From: Aliidiomarina soli
Lineage (GTDB): Bacteria > Pseudomonadota > Gammaproteobacteria > Enterobacterales > Alteromonadaceae
Assembly: GCF_003986975.1 (NCBI RefSeq)
Contig: NZ_PIPO01000002.1
Coordinates: 542,047 to 606,046, forward strand
Reading direction: 5' to 3'
DNA length: 64,000 nt
Shown: positions 40,578 to 50,096 of the stretch, one piece after another
Layout of the letters: every line of letters starts with the position of its first letter
How positions within the stretch are numbered: position 1 is the first letter of the stretch
Notes under the pieces: model-generated
The model's database searches: none
Told to the model about the DNA's origin: nothing
Seen by the model: the letters and a program-made list of their open reading frames with translations, nothing else
Made by a program: the position numbers and the translations under genes

Positions 40578-41783
40578 TTACCCCACCAACTGGCCAAGCT
40601 GAAAGAGCGGTATGTACAACGCCATTAAAATAGCGCCGGTAATAACACCAGTAATAGCAAGAAATACCGGTTCAAGGGCTTTAAGAATACGCTGCTGGAC
40701 CTGTTCAACCTGATCCGCCAGTTGCTGAGTCAAGCGCTCCAGCTGCTCGCTTAGCCGGCCACTGCGTTCCCCAAGGTCAATGATGCGCAGCTGTTCCTGA
40801 TTAAGGCAGGGGTTTTGCTGCAGAATCTCATACAGGCTACTACCGCCTGCCAGCAACTGAGTGCAGCGTTGCCAGTGCTGACGCAGGTACGCCGACTCGC
40901 AGCTGCGCGCGGTAAGCTGGCATGCGTCGGTCAGTGGTAAATGACTGGCATAGGCAAGTTGCAGAGTGGCAAAGTCAGCGGTTAAATGCTGACGCAGCAG
41001 CAGACTGCCGATGCCCGGAAGTTGATAAACCCAGCGTACAAATAGCGGGTAACGACCCATGCTGTACTGGAAGCTGCGTTTAACTGGCCACAGTGCAGCG
41101 AGCGGAAGCAGGAGTAACCAGCTGGTTGGCTCGCGCAGCGCATCTGCCAAAGCCAGCAATGAGGCCGTGGAAGGCGGAATAGCGACATCCATTTGCAGAT
41201 ACAATTGGGCGAACTGAGGTACCACAAAGTAGAGCATTGCAAATACCACCAGAACAGCCACCGCGAGCACTATCAGGGGGTAGGTCAGAGCTTTACGAAC
41301 CGCTTTGCTTTGCGCCGCTGACTGCTCCATTTGCTGCTGCAGCCGCCTCAGCACCTGCGGTAACTGGCCGCTTTGTTCACCTACCTCGACCAGCCGGCAA
41401 TATTGCGCAGAGAACCCAGCTGCACTACGTTGCAGACTTTGGTGCAGACTACTGCCACTGTGGAGTGCTGCCAGTAGGCTGTGTAACCACTGACTGACTT
41501 CAGCATGCTGAGCCTGTTCCATTAAAAGCCGAAAAGCATCCAGTTGGCTCAACCCCGAATTAAGTAAACTGGCCCAGGCGGCGGTGAAATCAAGTTGCCA
41601 GCTACGCCGCCGTTTGCCGCGCAACGGGCGTTGACGCACCAGCCGGGTTGAGATCAGTTGCACACCCTGCTGCCACAGTTGCAGACGCAGTAATTGTGGC
41701 GGGATAAAGGCAATACCTCGCAACTTAAGCCCATGCCGGTTACGACCCTGCCAGTGCCAGGCGCGCAGAGTCTTCCTAAACAC
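40578..41783 (-). CDS. pilC: Type IV pilus inner-membrane platform protein PilC
   Basis: 401 aa with two GspF domains (about residues 70-190 and 270-395) and three hydrophobic stretches; the assembly platform for pilus polymerisation. Typical WxxxLxxLLxSGxxQLDAFRLL start (ASLLNSGLSQLDAF) and C-terminal ALEPVFLAITGVITGAILMALYIPLF. GTG start at 41783 follows a GGAG by 7 nt and overlaps the pilB end by 8 bp; a longer frame exists but reads through pilB. Confidence 0.9.
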   Translation of the reverse strand: MFRKTLRAWHWQGRNRHGLKLRGIAFIPPQLLRLQLWQQGVQLISTRLVRQRPLRGKRRRSWQLDFTAAWASLLNSGLSQLDAFRLLMEQAQHAEVSQWLHSLLAALHSGSSLHQSLQRSAAGFSAQYCRLVEVGEQSGQLPQVLRRLQQQMEQSAAQSKAVRKALTYPLIVLAVAVLVVFAMLYFVVPQFAQLYLQMDVAIPPSTASLLALADALREPTSWLLLLPLAALWPVKRSFQYSMGRYPLFVRWVYQLPGIGSLLLRQHLTADFATLQLAYASHLPLTDACQLTARSCESAYLRQHWQRCTQLLAGGSSLYEILQQNPCLNQEQLRIIDLGERSGRLSEQLERLTQQLADQVEQVQQRILKALEPVFLAITGVITGAILMALYIPLFQLGQLVG

Positions 41784-42819
41784 CGGCCAGCTCCGCCAGG
41801 TGTTGCTGCTGGGCCTGTTTAAGGTCGATATCAGCCACACAGGCATTGGCCAGCGTTTGCCAGTAATGAGTCTGGTTCGGATTAGCCAGCAGCGCCATGC
41901 GTAATCTGTCGGTCATTGGCACCAGTTCAAAGACGCCAATACGTTTGCTCTCAGTCAGGCTGACCAGCCGTTGGTTCATCAGCAGTAACAGGCTTGCAGC
42001 AAGCTGATAACCATCGACGCCCAGTTGCTGCAACCGGATCAGGGCACTTAACGGGCTTGCCGCATGCAAGGTTGCCAACACCAAATGCCCGGTTTGCGCC
42101 GCCTGACAGGCCATACTGGCGGTTTCAGCGTCGCGGATCTCGCCGACCATCAGAATATCCGGATCCTGACGCATTAACGCGCGCAGTACCTGGGCGAAGG
42201 TAAGGCCCAGTGACGGCTGCACGCTGACCTGATTGACGGCGGGGAGGTCCACTTCAACCGGGTCTTCTACGGTACTGATATTGGTGGTTTCGCGGTTAAG
42301 CATTTGCAGCAGCGTATATAAAGTCTGCGTTTTACCACTGCCGGTTGGCCCGGTGGTCAGAATGAGCCCTTCACGGTGACTTAGAATACCGTCGACAGTT
42401 TTGCGCTGGCTGGGTAATAAACCCGCCTCACTTAGGCAGCGGTTGGCATTGCCGACACCCAGTAACCGTAACACCAGCTTTTCACCGCCTAAGGTGGGTA
42501 AGGTATTAACCCGACAATCGACCAACTGGCCCGGTAACTGAAAGCGGCAACGGCCATCCTGCGGTAATCGGCGTTCGGTGATATCAAGCTGCGCCAGGAC
42601 TTTAATATGCGCGACTACACGCGGCGCTAGCTGAGCATCAATGCTCTCAACCACCTTAAGTTGACCCATGCTGCGCAACCGCGCCCGGTAGCCCGTGGAT
42701 GTTGGCTCAAGGTGCAGGTCAGAGGCCGCAGACTGAACACAGCGCTGGACCAGTTGGCTGACCAGACGCTCAGCCGCCGAGTCGGCCGGGAGCGGGGTCA
42801 CAGTATCGCCTCGGTACAT
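41776..42819 (-). CDS. pilB: Type IV pilus assembly ATPase, short PilB/HofB-like form
   Basis: 347-aa GspE/PilB ATPase powering pilus extension. Walker [16 protein letters not shown], Asp box [17 protein letters not shown], Walker [20 protein letters not shown] and His box [15 protein letters not shown] are intact. It lacks the N-terminal T2SSE_N domain of full-length PilB, and the CxxC zinc insertion before GIFEL is gone ([20 protein letters not shown]). In this it resembles E. coli HofB/GspE-like short forms. Overlaps pilA by 22 bp. Confidence 0.88.
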   Translation of the reverse strand: MYRGDTVTPLPADSAAERLVSQLVQRCVQSAASDLHLEPTSTGYRARLRSMGQLKVVESIDAQLAPRVVAHIKVLAQLDITERRLPQDGRCRFQLPGQLVDCRVNTLPTLGGEKLVLRLLGVGNANRCLSEAGLLPSQRKTVDGILSHREGLILTTGPTGSGKTQTLYTLLQMLNRETTNISTVEDPVEVDLPAVNQVSVQPSLGLTFAQVLRALMRQDPDILMVGEIRDAETASMACQAAQTGHLVLATLHAASPLSALIRLQQLGVDGYQLAASLLLLMNQRLVSLTESKRIGVFELVPMTDRLRMALLANPNQTHYWQTLANACVADIDLKQAQQQHLAELAGV

Positions 42820-43259
42820 TCGGTCACCCGGGATACCGGACGCGCGGTGTCATCGTAGTCGGAACACCCGATGGTCCAGTTGAGATAGCCGGCACTTGAG
42901 GTATCTGGTGTATAGCGAACCAGAATCGGTTGCGAGCTGCGGTCATTGGCATCCAGGGTGACCGTGAGTGTACTGCCGGTTGTGGTCGCATTGGTAATAC
43001 CGCGGGGTAAGTCGCCCGGCATGGCGACGTGGCTCCCTCCATAATGGCAGCTGCTGAGCTGGCTCTCCATTTGCCAGCACAGGGCGACGGAGGTTAGCCA
43101 GGGGGCGACCCCCGCCAGTGCCGAGCTGACCCGGGCCCGCTGGGTGTAATCGGTGTAGGCAGGTATGGCGACCGAACTTAAAATGCCAATAATGGCGACC
43201 ACAATCATCAGTTCAATCAGGTTAAAGCCGCGTTGGCGGCGAAAGGTAATGAAGTTCAT
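42798..43259 (-). CDS. pilA: Type IV major pilin PilA
   Basis: 153-aa prepilin. Short leader [11 protein letters not shown] is cleaved before Phe in [15 protein letters not shown], giving a +5 Glu and the N-terminal helix. Four cysteines ([11 protein letters not shown], and GCSD with TEC near the end) could form two disulfides including the C-terminal D-loop. First gene of the pilABCD cluster; the PilD-type peptidase encoded downstream would process it. Confidence 0.9.
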   Translation of the reverse strand: MNFITFRRQRGFNLIELMIVVAIIGILSSVAIPAYTDYTQRARVSSALAGVAPWLTSVALCWQMESQLSSCHYGGSHVAMPGDLPRGITNATTTGSTLTVTLDANDRSSQPILVRYTPDTSSAGYLNWTIGCSDYDDTARPVSRVTECTEAIL

Positions 43260-43389
43260 AGCGCTATCCTTAGCAAAGTGACGTTAATCCGGGTCCTGTG
43301 GACGAGCAGATCGACACAAAAGACCCCTATGCTTAAGTAATAGCCTGTAAGCCCAAAGCGGCCAGCCGGACCTTGTACGCCTTAACGCA

Positions 43390-43415
43390 AAAAGGCTGCC
43401 CGAAGGCAGCCTTTT
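43390..43415 (-). terminator. nadC terminator
   Basis: 11-bp stem AAAAGGCTGCC / GGCAGCCTTTT with a 4-nt loop; on the minus strand it ends in a T run. Located downstream of nadC and before pilA. Confidence 0.88.
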
Positions 43416-43442
43416 CTTATTAACTCGTGGTCAGTACAGGGC

Positions 43443-44324
<882 letters not shown>

Positions 44325-44344
44325 TTAACTTAACGGGTAATGAG

Positions 44345-44857
44345 TTACTGATAAATCGTTAAAACACGATTCTGTTGGGTGAATTCTAACGTTTTCAGCG
44401 CGCTCATGCCCAACAATATTTGCTCCGACTGATAGCCGGGAACAATAGTCCCGGCGATATCGTGAAGCCGGATATCGCCTAACCGAAGTTCGTTAATGGT
44501 GGTGGTATACGCGCGAGCGGTGCCATTGGCAGTGCGCACAATGACTGGGTTTCCCCGGGCAAGGCCAAGCTCTGCAGCCAGGGTTTGCGGGATAGCAACC
44601 TGGGTCGCACCGGTATCTAGCATGAAGGTCACCTGTTGACCGTTGATAGCGCCGTTGGCGACATAATGGCCGGAACGATTCTGTTTTAATTCGACCACGG
44701 CACGGCCGTCCTGCTGGTAACTGGCAACCGACTGATTGGGATTTTCCTGCTTCTGCAGCAAGTCGCCAAACCACAGGTACAACACCACCAAGAGGAAAAT
44801 CCAGGCCAACCCGGCAAACCATTTACCGATACGCGCACTTGAGTCCGAGCTGCTCAT
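44345..44857 (-). CDS. Retropepsin-like aspartic protease, membrane anchored (TIGR02281 type)
   Basis: 170 aa. One membrane helix (about 13-32) places a retropepsin-like domain (about 60-165) in the periplasm. The catalytic motif is FMLDTGATQVAIP (DTG), and the flap region follows (ILLGMSALKTLEF). Such proteins are thought to work as dimers, each giving one Asp; substrates are unknown. 32 bp upstream of nadC on the same strand, divergent from ampD. Confidence 0.83.
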   Translation of the reverse strand: MSSSDSSARIGKWFAGLAWIFLLVVLYLWFGDLLQKQENPNQSVASYQQDGRAVVELKQNRSGHYVANGAINGQQVTFMLDTGATQVAIPQTLAAELGLARGNPVIVRTANGTARAYTTTINELRLGDIRLHDIAGTIVPGYQSEQILLGMSALKTLEFTQQNRVLTIYQ

Positions 44858-44940
44858 ACCACAACCACCTTCGCTTTACCTTTACACTAAGACCTTGGAT
44901 ACTTGATACTGGTCTATAAAATCAACATTCTAGGGTATTC

Positions 44941-45555
44941 GTGCTTAGAGTATCACAGCATAAAGTAGAAACGGCGAGCTTTCGTGCTTCGCCCCATTGC
45001 GACGAACGCCCCCCAGGCAGCGACATTGAGCTGGTTGTGGTGCATGGCATAAGCCTGCCTGCAGGGCAGTTTGGCTTGCCTTATATCGACCAGCTGTTTC
45101 TGGGGACGCTGGACTGTACTGAAAAGCCTGACTTCGCCATTCTGGACGGGCTTAAAGTGTCGGCGCATTGCCTGATTCGGCGTGACGGCGAGCTTATTCA
45201 GTACGTGCCTTTTGACAAACGAGCCTGGCATGCCGGGGTTTCGAGCTGGCACGGGCGCGAACGTTGCAATGACTTTTCGATTGGGGTAGAGCTGGAAGGC
45301 ACCGACGACATTCCGTATACCGAAGCACAGTACCAGGTGTTGGGTCAGTTGATTGATGCCCTGCGTGCTGCCTATCCGCAGATAGCGGGGGATGCCGTGA
45401 CCGGCCATGAACATATCGCGCCGGGGCGTAAAACAGACCCCGGCCCCGGGTTTGACTGGCAGGCATTAGCAGCACAGTGTCAGGCTCAACCGGAACCCTG
45501 CGCTGCGGCTTTGCAGGCGAGCTTCAAAACAAATAACAACAAGGACAACAGCTAG
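44941..45555 (+). CDS. ampD: 1,6-anhydro-MurNAc-L-alanine amidase AmpD
   Basis: 204-aa cytoplasmic zinc amidase of peptidoglycan recycling; it affects beta-lactamase induction where AmpR is present. Zinc ligands: His in VVVHGISL, His in TGHEHIAPG and Asp in KTDPGPGFDW; also VSAHCLIRRDGELIQYVPF and ERCNDFSIGVELEG. GTG start with an AGGG nearby. ampE follows 2 nt later. Confidence 0.95.
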   Translation: MLRVSQHKVETASFRASPHCDERPPGSDIELVVVHGISLPAGQFGLPYIDQLFLGTLDCTEKPDFAILDGLKVSAHCLIRRDGELIQYVPFDKRAWHAGVSSWHGRERCNDFSIGVELEGTDDIPYTEAQYQVLGQLIDALRAAYPQIAGDAVTGHEHIAPGRKTDPGPGFDWQALAAQCQAQPEPCAAALQASFKTNNNKDNS

Positions 45556-45557
45556 CC

Positions 45558-46448
45558 ATGGTTATTCTCTCACTGCTCATCGCCATTTTGATTGATCGCA
45601 GTTTACGCCAGCGCCAACGCTGGCAATCACGGATGCTGGCAGTTAGCTGGGGCCGTTTTTTGCACAAACAGGCACGCAGCCATGCCCCACTGCAAAGAGC
45701 AATCAGCGACCCCGCCGGAAGCGTCCTGCTGTGGGTAGCACCGGCTGTGATCCTGGGGATTCTGTTATGGCTGCAGGACAGCGCTTTATTGCTCTTGTTA
45801 GTGAATATTTTGGTACTGGTGGTGACCTTAGGGTGTTCGCCGCAGCGCTTGTTGGTCCGCGACTATCTGCATAAGGCACATCGCAACAACGATGCAGGTT
45901 GTCAGCAGTTAAAAGCAGAATTGGACGCGGCGAACCCGGACGCGGAAGCCACCACTCTTGGTGGGCATCTGGTGTGGCTGAACTTTCGCTACTATTTTGC
46001 GGTGTGCTGCTGGTTTATAGTTTTTGGTGCGCCAGGGGCTCTACTCTATGCGTTAGTTCGTGATTCGCGGCATGCCCAGGCGCAGGCACAAACGAAGAAT
46101 GCCTCCGCAGACAAGGCAATTGAAGCAGAAACCGCTACCATTGAACAGAACAGCCACTTTATCCGTATTCTGCATTGGCTGGAGTGGGTGCCGGTACGGG
46201 TCGCAGGTTTTGCTTATTTGTTGGTAGGCCATTTCAACCGGGCCTTGCCTGTCTGGCTTAAAGGGTTCGGCAAAGACGCCGAACTAAATGCAGGGTATTT
46301 ACAGACTATCGCCGAGCGCGCCGAGGACCAGGCAGAACACGAAGACCTGACCGACGAGCCTTGTGCCATGCTTAAATTAGCTAAGCGGACAATGACCTTT
46401 TTATTGGCAGCCACGGCGGTGGCGACCTTGCTCGGCTGGCTGTCCTGA
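45558..46448 (+). CDS. ampE: AmpE, membrane regulatory protein
   Basis: 296-aa inner-membrane protein of the CobD/CbiB-like AmpE family, with four hydrophobic segments (about 70-110, 140-170, 205-225 and 275-296). In E. coli it is linked to beta-lactamase signalling, but its biochemical role is not established. Recognised by position directly after ampD and by the tail ending with a terminal membrane helix. Confidence 0.88.
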   Translation: MVILSLLIAILIDRSLRQRQRWQSRMLAVSWGRFLHKQARSHAPLQRAISDPAGSVLLWVAPAVILGILLWLQDSALLLLLVNILVLVVTLGCSPQRLLVRDYLHKAHRNNDAGCQQLKAELDAANPDAEATTLGGHLVWLNFRYYFAVCCWFIVFGAPGALLYALVRDSRHAQAQAQTKNASADKAIEAETATIEQNSHFIRILHWLEWVPVRVAGFAYLLVGHFNRALPVWLKGFGKDAELNAGYLQTIAERAEDQAEHEDLTDEPCAMLKLAKRTMTFLLAATAVATLLGWLS

Positions 46449-46523
46449 GTGGGGTAGCACGCTTATAAACGCTGGATTGCCGCCTCGGTTGCGCTGGTCA
46501 TACCAATCTGCGGCATGATTTAC

Positions 46524-46552
46524 TTGGGTTTTATAGTCGAACGATTTAAAAT
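46524..46552 (+). promoter_or_regulatory. pdhR-ace promoter
   Basis: TTGGGT (46524-46529) and TAAAAT (46547-46552), 17-bp spacer, directly upstream of the PdhR operator. Confidence 0.65.
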
Positions 46553-46558
46553 AGGTCT

Positions 46559-46573
46559 ATTGGTAAGACCAAT
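46559..46573 (+). promoter_or_regulatory. PdhR operator
   Basis: ATTGGTAAGACCAAT, a perfect match to the PdhR palindrome ATTGGT-N3-ACCAAT, placed at the likely transcription start. Binding there would block transcription and be relieved by pyruvate. Confidence 0.9.
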
Positions 46574-46592
46574 TTAAGGAAGCGACATCAGG

Positions 46593-47348
46593 ATGACAGG
46601 TTTATCGCGCGTACAGGCATTTAAATTGTCCGACGTGATTACGGAAAAACTGGAAGGCTTAATCGTCGACGGCACCTATGCGGCCGGCGAACGTTTGCCG
46701 TCTGAGCGCGAGCTGGCACGTCAACTGGATGTGTCGCGTCCTTCATTGCGGGAAGCCATTCAGAAACTCGAAGCAAAAGGTCTGGTAACCCGGCGTCAGG
46801 GCGGCGGCACCTATATTACCGGTGCGTTGCACCAGAAAGTCACTGACCCTTTGTTTGCTTTGCTGGCGCAAAATCCGGAAGCACATTATGACCTGCTCGA
46901 GTTTCGCCACGCCCTGGAAGGGGTGTCCTCTTATTATGCTGCGCTACGTGGCACCGATGACGACCATCGCCGGATTGAAGAAAGCTTTGATGCGGCGACT
47001 CAGGCAGCGGAACAAGGGGTGGCCGAACAAGCCAAAGCCTTAATGACATTCTATGTGGCCATCACTGAAGCTTCCCACAATGTGGTATTGCTTCATCTGG
47101 TGCGTGGCATGCAGGATATTTTAATGGAGAACATGCGGCAAAACCTGGACGTCCTGACCCGCCGCAGTGAAATACGAACCCAATTACAACAGCACAGGGC
47201 CTCTATTGTTGAGGCTATTTTAGCAGGGCAGCCCGAGCAGGCACGCGATGCATGTCATCAGCATCTGACCTATATTGAGGCTACTCTGCTGCAATTAAAT
47301 CGTGATCACCAGCGTCAGCAGCGAGCAAGCCGGCGCAGTGAACAGTAG
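46593..47348 (+). CDS. pdhR: Pyruvate dehydrogenase complex repressor PdhR
   Basis: 251-aa GntR/FadR-family repressor. Winged helix at about 10-75 (GERLPSERELARQLDVSRPSLREAIQKLEAKGLV), FCD ligand domain after it. In E. coli pyruvate is the inducer. The operator at 46559-46573 indicates autorepression and control of the ace genes that follow. Confidence 0.95.
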   Translation: MTGLSRVQAFKLSDVITEKLEGLIVDGTYAAGERLPSERELARQLDVSRPSLREAIQKLEAKGLVTRRQGGGTYITGALHQKVTDPLFALLAQNPEAHYDLLEFRHALEGVSSYYAALRGTDDDHRRIEESFDAATQAAEQGVAEQAKALMTFYVAITEASHNVVLLHLVRGMQDILMENMRQNLDVLTRRSEIRTQLQQHRASIVEAILAGQPEQARDACHQHLTYIEATLLQLNRDHQRQQRASRRSEQ

Positions 47349-47412
47349 AAGCATCGTAAGATGAATCACCGTCACCGGTGATAAGAGTCGGTGAAAGAGT
47401 TAAGGAATCATT

Positions 47413-50085
47413 ATGGCTGAACAAGAAAAGAACGATATCGATCAACAGGAAACGCTGGAATGGCTTGAGGCCTTAGAAGGTGTGCTCGAAGCTGAGGGGC
47501 CAAAGCGTGCCCACTTCCTGCTTGAAGAACTGATTGATAAAGCGCGCCGTAGCGGTGCGTATTTACCGTACAAGCCAACTACGGCATACCTGAATACTAT
47601 TCCGGTTAGTCAGGAACCAGTGATGCCAGGCGACCACACGCTGGAATCGCGGATCCGAGCCGCTATCCGCTGGAATGCTCTGGCGATGGTACTGCGCGCG
47701 TCGAAAAAAGAACTCGATCTGGGCGGCCATATTTCCAGCTTCGCCTCGTCAGCGATGCTCTATGATGTCGGCTTTAACCACTTCTTCCGTGCGCCAACGG
47801 ACGAAGACGGCGGTGACTTCCTCTTTATTCAGGGTCATGTATCACCAGGCATTTATGCCCGTGCTTTCCTCGAAGGCCGTATCACTGAAGCGCAGATGGA
47901 CAAGTTCCGCCAGGAAGTCGATGGCGATGGCTTACCAAGCTACCCGCACCCGAAACTGATGCCAGACTTCTGGCAGTTCCCGACTGTGTCCATGGGCCTT
48001 GGCCCTATTCAGGCGATTTACCAGGCACGTTTCTTAAAATACCTCACTGACCGTGGCATTAAAGACTGCTCTAAGCAGCGTGTTTACTGCTTCTTAGGTG
48101 ATGGTGAAGTGGATGAGCCAGAAAGCTTAGGTGCGATTGGTCTCGCCACCCGCGAAGGGCTGGATAACCTGACTTTCGTAGTGAACTGTAACCTGCAGCG
48201 CCTGGATGGCCCGGTACGTGGTAACGGCAAGATCATTCAGGAGCTGGAAGGGACCTTCCGCGGCGCTGGCTGGGAAGTAATTAAAGTAGTCTGGGGTCGC
48301 TACTGGGATCCGCTTCTGTACCGTGACACCGAAGGCAAACTGGCCCAGGTCATGGAAGAGAGCGTGGATGGTGAGTACCAGAACTACAAAGCCAAAGGCG
48401 GCGCTTACACCCGTGAGCACTTCTTCGGTAAGTACCCGGAAACCAAAGAGATGGTGGCCAACCTGTCAGACGAAGATATCTGGCGCCTCAACCGTGGTGG
48501 TCACGACCCGGTAAAAGTGTACTCCGCTTACAACAAAGCCGTGAACACCAAAGGTCGTCCACAGGTGATCTTAGCCAAAACCGTTAAAGGCTATGGCATG
48601 GGCTCAGCCGGTGAAGGTAAAAACGTCGCCCATCAGGTCAAGAAAATGGACATTGATGCGATTAAGCACTTCCGTGATCGTTTCAATATTCCAGTTAAAG
48701 ACGAAGATTTGGCAGATATCCCGTACTACAGCTTCCCTGAGGACAGCGAAGAGTACAAATACATGAAAGCACGCCGTGAAAAACTCGGTGGCTTCATGCC
48801 AGTACGCAGCAGAAACAGCGACAAAGAGCTGGAAGTACCCTCACTGAAAGCCTTTGATTCAGTCTTAAAAGGCTCAGGGGATCGTGAAATTTCGACCACC
48901 ATGGCCTTCGTTCGTGTATTAACCGCGATGCTGAAAGACAAGAAAATCGGCCAGCGCGTGGTCCCAATTATTCCGGATGAAGCCCGTACCTTTGGTATGG
49001 AAGGTCTGTTCCGCCAGGTTGGTATTTACGCCCACCAGGGTCAGAAATATACCCCGCAGGATGCCGATCAGGTCGCTTACTACCGTGAAGACAAGAAAGG
49101 TCAGGTACTGCAGGAAGGTATCAACGAGCTGGGTGCATTAGCCTCGTGGGTTGCCGCCGGTACCAGCTACTCAACCAACAATGAACCGATGATCCCGGTC
49201 TACATCTATTATTCGATGTTCGGTCCGCAACGTGTCGGTGATTTGGTCTGGGCAGCAGGTGACAGCCAGACCCGTGGTTTCTTAATCGGCGGTACTGCCG
49301 GTCGCACCACGCTGAACGGCGAAGGCTTACAGCACCAGGACGGCCACAGCTTAATTCTGTTCAACACCGTACCGAACTGCATCAGCTACGACCCGACCTA
49401 CGGCTACGAAGTGGCAGTGATTACTCAGGACGGTCTGCGTCGGATGTATGACGAGAACGAAAACGTTTTCTACTACATCACGGTGATGAACGAGAACTAT
49501 CAGCAACCAGAAATGCCGGAAGGCTCAGAAGAAGGCATTCTGCGCGGTATCTACAAGCTGGATGAGAAAAAAGCCAAGAAAGCCGAAGGCCATGTGCGCC
49601 TGCTGGGCTCCGGCACCATTCTGCAGCAGGTCCGTGAAGCCGCCGCGGTTCTGGAAAAAGACTTCAACGTCAGCAGCACCATTTTCAGTGCTACCTCACT
49701 GAACGAGCTGGCGCGCGATGGTTTGGACGTTGAGCGTTACAACATGCTTAACCCAACCAAGAAAGCAAAAACCGCCTACATTACCGATGTGCTAGAGAAA
49801 AACGGTAAAGGGCCGGTGATTGCCGCAACCGACTACATGAAGCTTTACGCTGACCAGGTTCGCGCCTGGGTGCCAGGACCTTACCGGGTGTTGGGAACTG
49901 ACGGCTTTGGCCGCTCAGACAGCCGCGCGAACCTGCGCCGTCACTTTGAAGTGAACGCAGACTACATTGTTGTGGCAGCGTTAGCTGAACTGGCTCAAGC
50001 GGGTGATATCGATAAGAAAGTGGTAGCGAAAGCTATCAAAGACTTCGGTATCGACGTTGACAAGATCAATCCACTGCACGCGTAA
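47413..50085 (+). CDS. aceE: Pyruvate dehydrogenase E1 component
   Basis: 890-aa homodimeric thiamine-diphosphate enzyme that decarboxylates pyruvate and acetylates the lipoyl domains of E2. ThDP/Mg region: GDGEVDEPESLGAIGLATREGLDNLTFVVNCN (the GDG...N motif). Length matches the E. coli type (887 aa). Strong codon bias like a highly expressed gene. 11-nt gap to aceF. Confidence 0.98.
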   Translation: MAEQEKNDIDQQETLEWLEALEGVLEAEGPKRAHFLLEELIDKARRSGAYLPYKPTTAYLNTIPVSQEPVMPGDHTLESRIRAAIRWNALAMVLRASKKELDLGGHISSFASSAMLYDVGFNHFFRAPTDEDGGDFLFIQGHVSPGIYARAFLEGRITEAQMDKFRQEVDGDGLPSYPHPKLMPDFWQFPTVSMGLGPIQAIYQARFLKYLTDRGIKDCSKQRVYCFLGDGEVDEPESLGAIGLATREGLDNLTFVVNCNLQRLDGPVRGNGKIIQELEGTFRGAGWEVIKVVWGRYWDPLLYRDTEGKLAQVMEESVDGEYQNYKAKGGAYTREHFFGKYPETKEMVANLSDEDIWRLNRGGHDPVKVYSAYNKAVNTKGRPQVILAKTVKGYGMGSAGEGKNVAHQVKKMDIDAIKHFRDRFNIPVKDEDLADIPYYSFPEDSEEYKYMKARREKLGGFMPVRSRNSDKELEVPSLKAFDSVLKGSGDREISTTMAFVRVLTAMLKDKKIGQRVVPIIPDEARTFGMEGLFRQVGIYAHQGQKYTPQDADQVAYYREDKKGQVLQEGINELGALASWVAAGTSYSTNNEPMIPVYIYYSMFGPQRVGDLVWAAGDSQTRGFLIGGTAGRTTLNGEGLQHQDGHSLILFNTVPNCISYDPTYGYEVAVITQDGLRRMYDENENVFYYITVMNENYQQPEMPEGSEEGILRGIYKLDEKKAKKAEGHVRLLGSGTILQQVREAAAVLEKDFNVSSTIFSATSLNELARDGLDVERYNMLNPTKKAKTAYITDVLEKNGKGPVIAATDYMKLYADQVRAWVPGPYRVLGTDGFGRSDSRANLRRHFEVNADYIVVAALAELAQAGDIDKKVVAKAIKDFGIDVDKINPLHA

Positions 50086-50096
50086 CGGAGGCTACT

